From a virus, in the IMG/VR virus record IMGVR_UViG_3300015360_000024, positions 1-64,000 of that record: a DNA stretch of 64,000 nt, one strand, 5' to 3'. The position numbers and the translations under genes were made by a program. Of this stretch, positions 26,168-35,038 are shown one piece after another (the stretch's first letter is position 1; the number at the start of each line of letters is the position of its first letter). The notes under the pieces were generated by a model. It was not told the DNA's origin, made no database searches, and saw nothing but the letters and a program-made list of their open reading frames with translations.

Positions 26168-26680
26168 ATGCCGCAAGCTGATTTTGATCCGCTGGATGGA
26201 CTAGACGATGACGACAAGGCCTACCTCACAGGCCACAAGACTGCGTTTGAAAGGCAGAAGAAGGCCCACGACACAGACGCCAAGCACAAGAAGGCGGCGG
26301 AAGATCACATTCGCACTACGCGCGAGGCTGCTGGCCTTCCGCCTGATGCGCCTATGCCAACCCCGCAAGTGGTCGCGGCAGTCTTGGCGACTCCTGTGGC
26401 GACTGGACGGGTCTCCCTGATGGTTGCCCGTCCAGAGACCAAGCCGAACGATCTACCGTCCACAACGGAGAAGTTCGCTCCTGACTGGAACAGCATGAAA
26501 GAGATGATCTCCAAGTACGACGGTACCTGGGTTATCTCGCGGCACGAGTTCTCAGTTCAGGTTGCGGACATCTTGGGGTTCTTCGGTAAAGATGGGTGGG
26601 AGAAGCCGGTGGAATCCGAGAAGGAAACATTCGAGGCGATCGTCAAGAGCGGTCGGGTATTCAGAACTGACCCAGCATAG
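26168..26680 (+). CDS. Hypothetical protein (170 aa)
   Basis: ATG 26168 (MPQADFDPLDG) is preferred to a start at 26123 lying just after a TTGACA element at 26109-26114. A charged helical N-terminus is followed by a mixed domain with WVISRHEFSVQVADILG. Function unknown. Confidence 0.55.
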   Translation: MPQADFDPLDGLDDDDKAYLTGHKTAFERQKKAHDTDAKHKKAAEDHIRTTREAAGLPPDAPMPTPQVVAAVLATPVATGRVSLMVARPETKPNDLPSTTEKFAPDWNSMKEMISKYDGTWVISRHEFSVQVADILGFFGKDGWEKPVESEKETFEAIVKSGRVFRTDPA

Positions 26681-26682
26681 CC

Positions 26683-27096
26683 GTGGCGCTTCCTGAGGAA
26701 CGGCTGGTTGCCCTTGTGGGCAAGAGGACGGCTGACCTCCTGGCGAAGGCTAAGGTCGCAGCCGTCAGTGAGCAGGAATGTCTCGCGTGGGAGCGTGTTC
26801 GCGAGAAGTACGAGTTCGCCATGTCTGCGCTCTACATGATCGCCAGAAAGCCGCTGCGCGAGCCGGAGAATGACGCCAACGAGCTTCGGCATCTCGTTGA
26901 GGAAACCATGAAAATGATGGGAGTAGTGAACGGGGTTACGCCGTTCGACGATCTTCGATTCCAGCTCGCCAAAGAAGAGGCGTGGCGCGTGGAGGCTTCG
27001 GAAATCCTGAGGTCAGTCCTTGACCTTAGTCTCAGAGACAAGGCCATCGAAATGGCTATCAGATCTTTGCTTGGTATAAGATCTACGGAGCCATGA
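26683..27096 (+). CDS. Hypothetical helical protein (137 aa)
   Basis: GTG 26683 lies 2 bases after the previous stop. It is almost entirely helical. Its stop overlaps the next ATG by 4 bases. Confidence 0.55.
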   Translation: MALPEERLVALVGKRTADLLAKAKVAAVSEQECLAWERVREKYEFAMSALYMIARKPLREPENDANELRHLVEETMKMMGVVNGVTPFDDLRFQLAKEEAWRVEASEILRSVLDLSLRDKAIEMAIRSLLGIRSTEP

Positions 27097-27464
27097 TACG
27101 CGCACGAGATGGGTTGAAGATGATCGCCGACGCCATTTCAAGGAAGCGAGACACAGCAGCAGTGCTCGTCCCGAGACGTCTTGCAGTTGCTCTCGTCGAT
27201 GAGATGTACCCACAACCAGCTCGTCACGGGCTAGAGGTCGTCGACGACGCTCTCGACATTGCCGTTGACCGAGCACGGGACAAGTACCTCAAGCTTGTTT
27301 CGCAGGGTGGATACATCGGAACTCTCATGTCAGTTCCAATGGTAGTGGCCGATGACGTCGTCGTCTGCTCCCTAACGGAGCAAGAGCTGGTGGATTCCGC
27401 AGGTCGACTTGGCGTTGACATGGGCGAGGTTGTCCGTGATCGGCGCCGCACTGGAGCAGCCTGA
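27093..27464 (+). CDS. Hypothetical protein (123 aa)
   Basis: Part of a four-gene run with 1-4 base overlaps. Mixed alpha/beta sequence with a VLVPRRLAVALVDEM helix. No family recognised. Confidence 0.55.
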   Translation: MIRARDGLKMIADAISRKRDTAAVLVPRRLAVALVDEMYPQPARHGLEVVDDALDIAVDRARDKYLKLVSQGGYIGTLMSVPMVVADDVVVCSLTEQELVDSAGRLGVDMGEVVRDRRRTGAA

Positions 27465-27931
27465 TGTTCTCAAGAGAAATCATCATCGCGCCTGAGGTTC
27501 AAGTCTGCGCTGGAATCTTGCCGGCTAGGGGCAGCTACCATCAGGCGTTCGTCGAAATGCTGTTCCTGTGGGGAGAGGTACTTGAGGAGGACGCGAGGTT
27601 CCGTCGTGTTGTACTTCCATCAGGGTTCTCGCTGGTGACGGTCGACGTCTATCGCTCTGAGGTTCGAGACCTCGAAGGTAACGTTCGTGCAGCGATTGCG
27701 ACCCCCCAGGACGGACGAAAGGTTCCGTCAATCTCGCCCGTCAAGAGGTACTCACTGGGCGCAGAAATGGTTGGAGTTCAGCATAGGGGAGTTGCTTACG
27801 ATCGCGGAAGCGCAGTCTACCGCACTAAGCCGTTTACGGCTCAGCAGGACGCGGTTTCTACAGTCAAGAAATGGCTTGATGAGAACAAGCCCAGATGGGA
27901 TAGCTACGTCTCAGCGGTTAATTTCGAGTAG
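27464..27931 (+). CDS. Hypothetical protein (155 aa)
   Basis: ATG 27464 overlaps the previous stop by one base. The protein is beta-rich with a helical C-terminus (AVSTVKKWLDENKPRW). Function unknown. Confidence 0.55.
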   Translation: MFSREIIIAPEVQVCAGILPARGSYHQAFVEMLFLWGEVLEEDARFRRVVLPSGFSLVTVDVYRSEVRDLEGNVRAAIATPQDGRKVPSISPVKRYSLGAEMVGVQHRGVAYDRGSAVYRTKPFTAQQDAVSTVKKWLDENKPRWDSYVSAVNFE

Positions 27932-27942
27932 AATTTTTCTCA

Positions 27943-28308
27943 ATGAGGGTTGCTATTGTTGGTTCGAGGGGGTACTTAGATCTCGATTCCGTGGCGAGCT
28001 ACGTAGCCGACCTTCCAATTGACTCTGTTGTGATTACCGGCGGAGCCAAAGGCGTCGACGAGGCGGCTGAAAAGGCCGCTCGACTTCGAGGGCTCGAAGT
28101 CGTTGTTCATTACGCCAACTGGAATCTCTACGGAAAGGCCGCCGGTCAAATCAGAAACCAGGTAGTGGTTGATGATTGCGATCGTCTTGTAGCTTTCTGG
28201 GATGGCACAAGCCCAGGTACAAGAGGAGCAATATCGGCCGCTTCTAAGGCCGGTAAGCTGGAAAAGGTATTCCGAGATAGAAACCCCAGCCAGGGTTCTC
28301 TCTTTTAA
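27943..28308 (+). CDS. SLOG-family (DUF2493-like) nucleotide-binding protein
   Basis: MRVAIVGSRGYLD is the Rossmann-type first strand and glycine loop of DUF2493/YspA-like SLOG proteins. VVITGGAKGVDEAAEKAA is the second signature, and LVAFWDGTSPGTRGAI the third. SLOG domains bind nucleotide-derived ligands and occur in DprA-like and conflict-system proteins. The ligand here is unknown. Confidence 0.75.
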   Translation: MRVAIVGSRGYLDLDSVASYVADLPIDSVVITGGAKGVDEAAEKAARLRGLEVVVHYANWNLYGKAAGQIRNQVVVDDCDRLVAFWDGTSPGTRGAISAASKAGKLEKVFRDRNPSQGSLF

Positions 28309-28311
28309 GGA

Positions 28312-28340
28312 TTGACAATCCTTTGAGTAAGAAAAATAAT
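28312..28340 (+). promoter_or_regulatory. Promoter, TTGACA-17-AATAAT
   Basis: TTGACA at 28312-28317, 17 bases, AATAAT at 28335-28340. A GTG 7 bases later (28347) is in frame with the next protein, so the transcript may be leaderless. Confidence 0.55.
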
Positions 28341-28562
28341 CAGCCTGTGAAGTTAAGCGAAAGAGATTGGAAGCTGATGGCTCTAGGAGAGATCGGCGCC
28401 TATCTCATGGCGATCGTTTCAGCGGTCGGAGCATGGATGTACTTCGAGGAAATCCAGTTCCCGTTGAGGGTTGTTGCAACGATGGCTGCGATGTACCTGG
28501 TCGCCAAATACGCTTTGCGATTTGTTCATCTCGGCTACAAGCCCGAAGGCACCAGCTCGTAG
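28323..28562 (+). CDS. Small membrane protein (79 aa)
   Basis: Two hydrophobic segments (about residues 24-42 and 47-63) are separated by a short EEIQF loop. The TTG at 28323 lies inside the promoter spacer, so the real start may be GTG 28347 (VKLSERDWK, 71 aa). Function unknown. Confidence 0.5.
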   Translation: MSKKNNQPVKLSERDWKLMALGEIGAYLMAIVSAVGAWMYFEEIQFPLRVVATMAAMYLVAKYALRFVHLGYKPEGTSS

Positions 28563-28630
28563 CAATTCGTTCCCCGTTGGTTACATTGACCAACGGTTCA
28601 TTACCTGGTAGAGGCAAGAAGGAGACAGCA

Positions 28631-29071
28631 ATGGGTTCGAACGTCGACAAGATCGTGGATGACATCCTTGGCAGGGTTCGCCCTCTGGTTCGTGAAGCGG
28701 TCCAGAAGGCAGACGCCGATGCTCGTGGGGAGCTGATGACTCAGCTCAACAAGGCCATCGCAAGCAGTGGCAACGGGAACGGTAAGGCTGCCGCTGTGGC
28801 ATCCCCCGTGAAGCGCAAGGTCGGTCGCCCGCGCAAGAACCCGCTGCCGGAAACGGCCTCTGCCTCGCCGGCTACCTCAACGGAGAAGCCGAAGAAGACC
28901 AAGGCGAAGCAGAAGCGCGTTCTCTCTGCCGAGGTTAAGGCGAAGCTCGCCGAGAACCTCAAGAAGGCTCGCGAGGCGAAGGCCGACAAGGCGAAGCCCG
29001 TGAAGCGCAAGGTCGGCCGGCCGAAGAAGATCCAGGCCGCTGCGCCTGCGCCTGCTGAGCAGGCCTCGTAA
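28631..29071 (+). CDS. AT-hook nucleoid-type protein (146 aa)
   Basis: A helical N-terminus is followed by a Lys/Ala/Pro-rich tail with two KRKVGRPxK AT hooks (about residues 59-68 and 119-128). Such tails resemble histone H1-like bacterial proteins. ATG 28631 follows AAGGAGAC. Genome compaction or transcription is a plausible role; this is inference. Confidence 0.6.
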   Translation: MGSNVDKIVDDILGRVRPLVREAVQKADADARGELMTQLNKAIASSGNGNGKAAAVASPVKRKVGRPRKNPLPETASASPATSTEKPKKTKAKQKRVLSAEVKAKLAENLKKAREAKADKAKPVKRKVGRPKKIQAAAPAPAEQAS

Positions 29072-29074
29072 CGT

Positions 29075-29266
29075 ATGGGTCGACGACCTGCAGCACCTCA
29101 GCAGCAGGACGAGAACCTGACGTATCGCCAGGTGGAGGAATTCGTCTCGAACGCGAGCCGAAGGATCCAAGGACTGAAGACCCTGAAGATCGAGGTGGCC
29201 GAAGACGGAACGGTCTCCTTCGAATATAAAGTCTTCCGCATCATCGGTGGCAAGGGAAAAGTCTAA
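29075..29266 (+). CDS. Small hypothetical protein (63 aa)
   Basis: It begins 4 bases after the AT-hook gene and ends just before a strong terminator. It has a basic N-terminus, a helix and a beta hairpin (VSFEYKVFRIIGG). Confidence 0.6.
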   Translation: MGRRPAAPQQQDENLTYRQVEEFVSNASRRIQGLKTLKIEVAEDGTVSFEYKVFRIIGGKGKV

Positions 29267-29285
29267 ACCTGGCACCACGAAGAAA

Positions 29286-29310
29286 GGGCCCGAGCTGACT
29301 GCTCGGGCCC
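29286..29310 (+). terminator. Rho-independent terminator
   Basis: GGGCCCGAG and CTCGGGCCC form a perfect 9-bp stem with a 7-base loop, followed by TTGTCGTTT. It sits between convergent genes, and AAAG on the other side may let it serve the minus strand too. Confidence 0.8.
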
Positions 29311-29317
29311 TTGTCGT

Positions 29318-30091
29318 TTAGTCGTTCCCGCCTCGGTTTGCTCCCCAGGGGTAGTACTCCCTCTTGGCCTGGACCTGCGCGAACTCCGGCTGTCCTCCAT
29401 CTGGGAGAACGATGGCCGTGAGCCGGCCGCCGAACACGCACCCCGTGTCGATACCGTAGCAGGCGTACCCGCTGTGAGCGTCTACGCGGGGCTCAGAGCG
29501 ACTGTGGACGGCGTGGCCGTAGATGACGTTCTCTGGGCCCTGCCACCGCACAGCCCACGGCACAGAGCCTGGGACGTCAACCAAGGGGTTCTTGTGGTCG
29601 GAGGCCATTTTTCCGACGTCATCAACATTCCGAACGCGGCAGACAGTGTCGCGGCTCTGCTCGTCGTACCTGACGCCGTTGCACTCGAACCCTGCATGAA
29701 CAACAAGCCACGGCTGATGCCCGAGGCCCACCGTCTTTGGCATCGCCATCAGGTAGTCCATGTCTTCCTTGGACAGGTTGTTGTGCTCGACCATCCTGGC
29801 TTCGTCGAACCGGCGCATTGGGTTCTTTTTGGCCTCACCTGCGGCGATCCTGGTTTCCCAGTTCCGCCAGCGGATGTGCTTCTCCTCGTGATTGCCCATG
29901 GCGCAAGACGCACCAAGCTCGCGTGCAAGTCGAACGACGCCAACTGGGTCTGGGCCGCGATCAACAAGGTCACCCACGAACACCAGGCAGTCCTTGTCCC
30001 CGTGGCGATACTCGACCACCTTGAGCAGTTCCTTCAGTTCGTCCAAACAGCCATGGACGTCACCGACAACGATAAATCTCTCGAACTTCAT
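29318..30091 (-). CDS. PPP-family metallophosphatase (lambda-phosphatase-like)
   Basis: All PPP signatures are present: GDVHG (residues 10-14), GDLVDRGP (about 40-47), GNHEEKH (about 69), a VVHAG near 131, and VIYGHAVHS near 189. These bind two metal ions that hydrolyse phosphoesters; relatives act on phosphoproteins, ApppA or 2',3'-cyclic phosphates. 257 aa is normal for the group. In this phage an RNA 2',3'-phosphatase role next to RNA ligase is conceivable but unproven. Confidence 0.88.
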   Translation of the reverse strand: MKFERFIVVGDVHGCLDELKELLKVVEYRHGDKDCLVFVGDLVDRGPDPVGVVRLARELGASCAMGNHEEKHIRWRNWETRIAAGEAKKNPMRRFDEARMVEHNNLSKEDMDYLMAMPKTVGLGHQPWLVVHAGFECNGVRYDEQSRDTVCRVRNVDDVGKMASDHKNPLVDVPGSVPWAVRWQGPENVIYGHAVHSRSEPRVDAHSGYACYGIDTGCVFGGRLTAIVLPDGGQPEFAQVQAKREYYPWGANRGGND

Positions 30092-30133
30092 ACCACCTAC
30101 CTACAGTCGTCATTGTTGGATATTTCATACCCC

Positions 30134-30173
30134 GAAAAATGCTGAAGCCGCCAACCTTTCGGCTGACGGCTTC
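30134..30173 (-). terminator. Rho-independent terminator
   Basis: On the minus strand GAAGCCGTCAGCC and GGTTGGCGGCTTC pair around a GAAA loop and are followed by AGCATTTTTC. It lies downstream of the 30216 gene. Confidence 0.75.
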
Positions 30174-30215
30174 GGAACTACTTCTACCATTGGTAGATTA
30201 GCTGACTGCAGCCTA

Positions 30216-30425
30216 TCAGCTGACCTTCTTGAAGCCAAGCCTTTGAAGCTCGGATCCCTTGAGGCCATGAAGCGCGATGTAGTGGCGCGGAACGCTATAG
30301 GTCGAACCGTTGACGGTGACTTCCATGTACTCGCCAAGTTCTTCGACGAGCTGCTCGACTTGCGCCTGTACTACTTCGCTGTTGTAGTGCAGTGGCTTCC
30401 CACAATGGCAGAGCTTATCGGTCAT
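30216..30425 (-). CDS. Small hypothetical protein (69 aa)
   Basis: Starts at ATG 30425, overlapping the upstream stop by 4 bases. A CHCGK motif is followed by a helix and a beta-rich end. Function unknown. Confidence 0.6.
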   Translation of the reverse strand: MTDKLCHCGKPLHYNSEVVQAQVEQLVEELGEYMEVTVNGSTYSVPRHYIALHGLKGSELQRLGFKKVS

Positions 30426-31384
30426 GCAGCTCGCAGCTGGGTCATGTTGGCGATACGCAGGAACTCGGGCTCGTTCGTCTCCAGGAGGAGTTTCTGCGCC
30501 AGCATCTGATCCTCGTGCGGAAGGCGATAGTCAGCGTGGATGCAGTAGCGCTTCACCGGCTGACCGTCGACACCGAGGAGCTTCACATTGCCGGCGTAGC
30601 CGGTCTCGATACGGTAGACCCGCATCGAGCCGTCTCGACTGTGGACGGTCAGATGGAAATGGTTTTTCTCATCCAGCTCTTTCTGCTGATCTGCGTTGAG
30701 CATGGAGAAGAGAAGCTTCCGCGCGCGAGCCTTGGCCGTGTCAGTGAAAACCTTGACCTTGGCAGCCTCGATGACGGCAGCCTGGCGAGCAAGCTCTGCC
30801 TTTGCAGCGCGATCGGCAGCCTGCTCAGGAGTCTCCCTGACGCGACCATACTTCTTCATGGTGGCGTGGTCGCAGTTCTGCCAGCCAGTCGAGTACCACG
30901 CGGCATTCGCCGCTGATGTGCAGTTGTCGGCGATGTCGTACCAGCCTGTCGTTGAGCTAGTTCCTGTGGTCCTGATGTGCCAGCTGTTCCCTAGGTTGAT
31001 CGTCGTTGCTGACGACGTTCCAGAGGACATCCATGCGCGAGCGACACGGTCTTGCCAGATCTTCATCGCTTGCACCTGGGCCCAGGTCTGAATCTCGTCA
31101 CGTGTCGATGCGGTGACGACTGGAATGGTGTTGCCGGTCATCGTGATCGTCTCGCTAACTCCATCACTGGCTACCGAGACGTTGTACTCGGTTGCGACGC
31201 CATCGATCACGAGTGGGTCTGGCTGTGTAGCTGGCGAGATCTGCGACCGCTCTAGGGCTGCGCGTTCTTCATCGAGTCGCGCCAAACCTTCGGCGATTCG
31301 CCTCTCAGCCGCATCTTCAACTACCCTCGCGTCGAACCCAGTTTCTACTGGGTGAGTGATTCTCACTGCGGCGGTGGTTGGCAT
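30422..31384 (-). CDS. Hypothetical phage protein with conserved C-terminal domain (320 aa)
   Basis: The middle is Ser/Thr/Asn-rich with a WxxWxxxxxxxxT-type repeat pattern, while the last 110 residues (ARKLLFSMLNADQQKELDE, then RVYRIETGYAGNVKL) form a compact domain that I recall in several phage proteins of unknown role. It is probably virion-associated. It follows the 31386 gene with a 1-base gap. Confidence 0.55.
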   Translation of the reverse strand: MPTTAAVRITHPVETGFDARVVEDAAERRIAEGLARLDEERAALERSQISPATQPDPLVIDGVATEYNVSVASDGVSETITMTGNTIPVVTASTRDEIQTWAQVQAMKIWQDRVARAWMSSGTSSATTINLGNSWHIRTTGTSSTTGWYDIADNCTSAANAAWYSTGWQNCDHATMKKYGRVRETPEQAADRAAKAELARQAAVIEAAKVKVFTDTAKARARKLLFSMLNADQQKELDEKNHFHLTVHSRDGSMRVYRIETGYAGNVKLLGVDGQPVKRYCIHADYRLPHEDQMLAQKLLLETNEPEFLRIANMTQLRAA

Positions 31385-31385
31385 T

Positions 31386-31703
31386 TCAGCCCCCAGCGAC
31401 CGGGGGTACGAGAATCATCTTGCCGGCGGCAGGATCGAACTCGCGAATATGCTCGGTGCTCTTGTCGCCGTTCGCGCTGACGCGAAATGCGAGGTACTTC
31501 TTCTGCTTGACCAGGTGATCGAACGAACGACGAGCGTCCTCGACCTCGTCCTGGTTGGCGGCGTTCCAGACCTTCTTGATGTCGCCGTAGCCACTCAGGA
31601 CCGAAATCATGATTTGGCCGGGCTCAGGCTCGTCAGCCAGGTCGGGCGAAAAGCCCTGCTTTGTCAGGTCAGTACCGAGCGTTTCCATGTGCAGCTCCAT
31701 CAT
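31386..31703 (-). CDS. Hypothetical protein (105 aa)
   Basis: First gene of a three-gene minus-strand unit, with TTGACA at 31765-31770 upstream but no good -10. Two close starts (31703 and 31700) are possible. Mixed alpha/beta sequence, function unknown. Confidence 0.55.
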   Translation of the reverse strand: MMELHMETLGTDLTKQGFSPDLADEPEPGQIMISVLSGYGDIKKVWNAANQDEVEDARRSFDHLVKQKKYLAFRVSANGDKSTEHIREFDPAAGKMILVPPVAGG

Positions 31704-31774
31704 TGGGCCGCATATGGGCCCGCATCAAGGTTGAGCCGTCGACTTCGCCAGAAGGTGGCGTGATTGTCAAGAAC

Positions 31775-32725
31775 CTACGGACCGCTGACCCAGGTCTGAT
31801 TGATGTTTCCTGGCGTCTGGCCGCCAAACATGACCATCACGCCATTCGTGTAATCGAAGGCCATCGCAATGTATCCAGTAAACGACGGGCCCTGGTTGGA
31901 CAGACTCAGCTGCGAGAGCGTACTAGTCGCTGGGTTCCATTCCCATGTTTCATTCAATGTCTTGATGATCGCGGTCTGGCGTACCGGGTGCCAGACGGCT
32001 TCGCCATATGTAAAATTGTCGAGACCTGGATTACTTCCGGGCCATCCTGCGCTGGACCACGCGGATCCGTTGAAATACTGAGCGCGGTACGATAAACCTT
32101 GCGCGTTGAGCACCTTGCCCGAGTACTCATCAAAGCATGTGCTGAACCCGTAACCGCTGGTCCCTCCAGCAATGGAGCTGTTCGTCCAGAGATTGGTGGT
32201 GCTGTTGTAATCCCAGGTTCCTCCGCCACTCCACGCACCATAGAGAAAGGTCTTCTGTCTAATCTTGTCGTACGCGATTTTGCACCAGTTCTGGGCGTTC
32301 TGAGGCGCACCAGTGAAGTTCGTCCACGTTGTGCCGTCGAATTCCGACCACTCCGCTAGTCCGCCGCCATCCCACGGGACGCTACGAACCAGGATGTTCG
32401 CATCGGAATCGTAAGACATGCCGCCTGTGTAACCACCACGCGAATCCGTTGCGACGGCCAGCTTGTACCAGTCATTCCCTGTCCATACCCAAGTCCCCGC
32501 ACCTGTCGTCTGACTAACATTGTATGGGTCGTGGATGGCAGCACCGCCGCCCGGAGATGTTGTTCCTCCGGTCATGATCACGCCGAGTCCTGGATAAAAT
32601 GCCATGTCCGCAGCGCATCGTGCAGACGGACTCGTGCCCGGCGACTGAAGGATCCACTGGTTGAACGCAACGTTTGGTATTGACGACCCCTTCTTCTTTA
32701 GAAGGCCCGCTGGAACGGTAAACAT
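31775..32725 (-). CDS. Kelch-like beta-propeller protein, probable tail fibre part (316 aa)
   Basis: Repeated units contain GG followed about 15 residues later by W (TGGTTSPGGG, GAWSGGGTWDYNSTT, YGEAVWHP, MFGGQTPGN), as in Kelch propellers. Propellers in phage are usually receptor-binding or virion surface proteins. It directly follows the fibre-like gene at 32722. Assignment is from repeat spacing and context. Confidence 0.6.
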   Translation of the reverse strand: MFTVPAGLLKKKGSSIPNVAFNQWILQSPGTSPSARCAADMAFYPGLGVIMTGGTTSPGGGAAIHDPYNVSQTTGAGTWVWTGNDWYKLAVATDSRGGYTGGMSYDSDANILVRSVPWDGGGLAEWSEFDGTTWTNFTGAPQNAQNWCKIAYDKIRQKTFLYGAWSGGGTWDYNSTTNLWTNSSIAGGTSGYGFSTCFDEYSGKVLNAQGLSYRAQYFNGSAWSSAGWPGSNPGLDNFTYGEAVWHPVRQTAIIKTLNETWEWNPATSTLSQLSLSNQGPSFTGYIAMAFDYTNGVMVMFGGQTPGNINQTWVSGP

Positions 32726-33400
32726 TACGGCGTGAATCCTCTCAAGGTCGTGCAGAAGACCTTGGTTCCATCGGAGATTCCAGTGATGATGTCCAGCTTG
32801 TTTGCGAGAGATGTACCGATTGAAGGAGAGCCCTCGGTTCCAAAGTTGTAGTTAGACCCGAAGGTCAGCGCCCCTGGTGCCGGTGCCGTCTTGTAAGATC
32901 CTAAACACGAGCGTCTGTCCGCTCACGAGACTCGATGGATTATCGAGCTGAGCGGTAGCTCCGGTGAGCGTGACCGTGAACGTGTTGCTCAGCGAGGCGT
33001 TGACCGCAATGTTGGCGCCGTAGGTCAACACAGACGGGACAACGTCTTGTGCCTTGGTGAAGGCGTTCCTGATCGACAATCGAGCGACATCGATGCCAGA
33101 CAGCTGAGACACGGTGCCGTCACTGGCTCGCGCGAATACCTGAACGACGCCTGAGGCATCTTTGCCGTACAGCAACGCGTAGCCGGCTTCCTGTGCTGGA
33201 TCTGCTCCCAGTACAGGAAGTCTAGATTTGTCGAGCCCTGATAACTGATGGACGTCGCCGTTGCTCGCACGAACGAACAGCTGCACGATGCCGGATACTG
33301 TTTTGCTGTAGAGCAGCGCTCTACTTGCTTCCGCTGCCGGATCTGATGCCGACGCGATCAGTCTGGCGATCTCTGCTCCGGCCCGTCTTAGGAAGCTCAT
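32722..33400 (-). CDS. Tail-fibre-like protein, interrupted by a one-base frameshift
   Basis: ATG 33400 begins two repeats of ~45 residues (ASRALLYSKTVSGIVQLFVRASNG and a near copy). After QDGTGTR the frame runs to a stop at 32852, but the next frame continues as ALTFGSNYNFGTEG to TAA at 32722, matching a common phage fibre C-terminus (QDGTGxRxLTxG). The break is in AGGGGC at 32873-32879. An extra G is likely. Confidence 0.6.
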
Positions 33401-33473
33401 TTCCGCGTGAATTTATCACTCGAAACAGCTAACCGTAAAGTAGGCCAGGATCTATGGTCTGGGCCAGATGATT

Positions 33474-33650
33474 TCAGACGCCATCAGCTACCGGCTCGTG
33501 GAAGGTCTTCATGAACTGGTTCGTGTGCGGCTCGCACAGAATCGTCTTGCCGGTTCCGAGCGCCTGGTCGGCGACGAAAATGAAACCAGCCTTGCACCAG
33601 TGGCAAGGCTGATCTTCGGTCGACTTGTGGAGCTGCACATCTTTTTTCAT
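33474..33650 (-). CDS. Small CxxC protein (58 aa)
   Basis: I start at ATG 33650 (MKKDVQLHK). CHWCK and a later C give a possible zinc site. It ends 4 bases upstream of nothing recognisable and begins just after a tRNA-Arg gene. Function unknown. Confidence 0.45.
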   Translation of the reverse strand: MKKDVQLHKSTEDQPCHWCKAGFIFVADQALGTGKTILCEPHTNQFMKTFHEPVADGV

Positions 33651-33653
33651 CAG

Positions 33654-33726
33654 TGGTTCCGGAGGGAATCGAACCCCCATTCGTCTCTTTAGGAAAGAGC
33701 TGCCTTGTCCGTTGGGCCACGGAACC
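33654..33726 (-). tRNA. tRNA-Arg (CCT)
   Basis: Full cloverleaf on the minus strand; acceptor GGTTCCG/CGGAACC, loop TTCCTAA. CCA not encoded. Confidence 0.9.
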
Positions 33727-33732
33727 ATTTCG

Positions 33733-33805
33733 CGCATCCGGCAGGGGTCGAACCTGCAGCCTTTCGGGTAGAAGCCGATTGCTCAATCCATTGAGCTACG
33801 GATGC
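33733..33805 (-). tRNA. tRNA-Arg (TCT)
   Basis: Acceptor GCATCCG/CGGATGC, D arm and T arm normal, loop CTTCTAC gives TCT. CCA not encoded. Confidence 0.9.
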
Positions 33806-34322
33806 CTAAGCTACCTTCGAACCGGCTGCGGTCTTCGAGCGTTCATCAGGGTTGTTATCTTCCTCGGAAGAGTCACCGTTGTCAATTCCGATTACACCCT
33901 TGGTCGCCTTGCGCGTTGATGGGACGTACTCGCCGTCCTCTGGCCCCTTGACGTAGGAGAGCTGGAACCTTCATGATGGCTTCATGCCGCTGCTTGCCGA
34001 GGTCATCGGTCAGCTTCATGTCTGGATGCGTTCTGGATTTCTCCTCGGCCTCCCTCCACGCCTGATCAATCACTCGACGCATCTGAGCAGCATTAGCGTC
34101 GGTGGACGCATCGTTGATGATACTGACGATGCTGCCCGGGAAGTAGGCGCCGTCATTGAACATCGTCCAGTACATGCTGGATCCATCGTCCTGGCGGCTC
34201 ACACGAAGAAACCACATCCCCCACTTCTTACGGAGGGATTCGAACATCAGACGGTCCTTGTCAGGAACGCGATATCCAACCCACTGCTCTCCGTCGCGAT
34301 TCATCAAGCCGATGTTGGCCAT
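33806..34322 (-). CDS. Hypothetical protein with one-base frameshift
   Basis: ATG 34322 opens a clear frame for about 117 residues (MANIGLMNRDGEQWVGYRV). At MKVPAL the frame degrades, while another frame gives SYVKGPEDGEYVPSTRK to TAG 33806. Removing one T of GGTTCC near 33970 restores MKVQLSYVKG. The stop abuts tRNA-Arg(TCT). Function unknown. Confidence 0.55.
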
Positions 34323-34354
34323 GGGCCTATCTACAGGTCATGGGTCTACTTATT

Positions 34355-34837
34355 TCACGCGCTCATCAGCTCGTTGTATTTGAACTTTTCTCCGAGTGCT
34401 TCGTAGATGTCGATAGTCTCGGTGTCGAGCCTCTTTACGATGTCGCCGTTGTAGACGTGGATGTACATCGGGACTCGTACTGTCCGAGCGACGAATTGCT
34501 TGCCCAACTCTGTGATTTTGTAGAATCCGGCGTGCGGGCTTCCGTCGCTTCGACCTTCGGGCATCTCTTCGATGAGGCCCCAGTAGCGGAGCTTGGCGCA
34601 CTCGCGATCGGTCGCGTTCTGCTCGATGAGGTAGCTCGGTACATGGAGCCACTCATTCGCGTCTGGCCGTCGAAAGTACCGATCGATCAACAGTAGTGCG
34701 TAGGCCATGAAGCTGTTCAGCTTGCGCTTGTAGAGCTTAACGTACTGGTTGCAGCACGGACACGGGGCGCCAGCTTCGAAGCGTTCGCGAAGCCACTGCT
34801 TGGCCTCTTCCAGGGTGCGTTGGTCGGGCTGTGACAT
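34355..34837 (-). CDS. Hypothetical protein, possible winged-helix type (160 aa)
   Basis: I use ATG 34837 (MSQPDQRTLEEAK), which follows GGAG. CPCC near residue 25 may bind metal. The second half (LRYWGLIEEMP ... YKITELGKQFVA) has the look of a winged-helix DNA-binding domain. This is inference. Confidence 0.55.
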   Translation of the reverse strand: MSQPDQRTLEEAKQWLRERFEAGAPCPCCNQYVKLYKRKLNSFMAYALLLIDRYFRRPDANEWLHVPSYLIEQNATDRECAKLRYWGLIEEMPEGRSDGSPHAGFYKITELGKQFVARTVRVPMYIHVYNGDIVKRLDTETIDIYEALGEKFKYNELMSA

Positions 34838-34892
34838 GCCCAACCTTCTCAGGAGGGTATGACAATTGTCTAGACCTACGCAAGCACTTGCG

Positions 34893-34911
34893 CGGAAGAC
34901 AGAGGACTCGG
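34893..34911 (-). repeat. Orphan tRNA-Ser 3' end fragment
   Basis: GCGGAAGACAGAGGACTCG matches the 3' acceptor and T-arm end of the tRNA-Ser gene at 53754 and, with one change, that at 37473. Here it stands alone beside tRNA-Ser(GGA), as a remnant of duplication or recombination. Confidence 0.55.
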
Positions 34912-34913
34912 TT

Positions 34914-35000
34914 GGCGGAAGACCAGGGAGTCGAACCCTAACCCTTTTGAGATCGTACCGACTTCCAATCGGACTGCGCGCCACCGCGCATTGATCTTCC
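34914..35000 (-). tRNA. tRNA-Ser (GGA)
   Basis: Class II with long variable arm; acceptor GGAAGAT/GTCTTCC, loop TTGGAAG, encoded GCCA end. Confidence 0.9.
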
Positions 35001-35038
35001 GTGTGATTCCAACGGTGTTGCCATGATACGATACCAGT

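Noticed and set aside
34862-34867. TAGACA element as promoter of the 34837 gene
   Set aside because: No -10 at 17 bases; a normal GGAG ribosome site is present.
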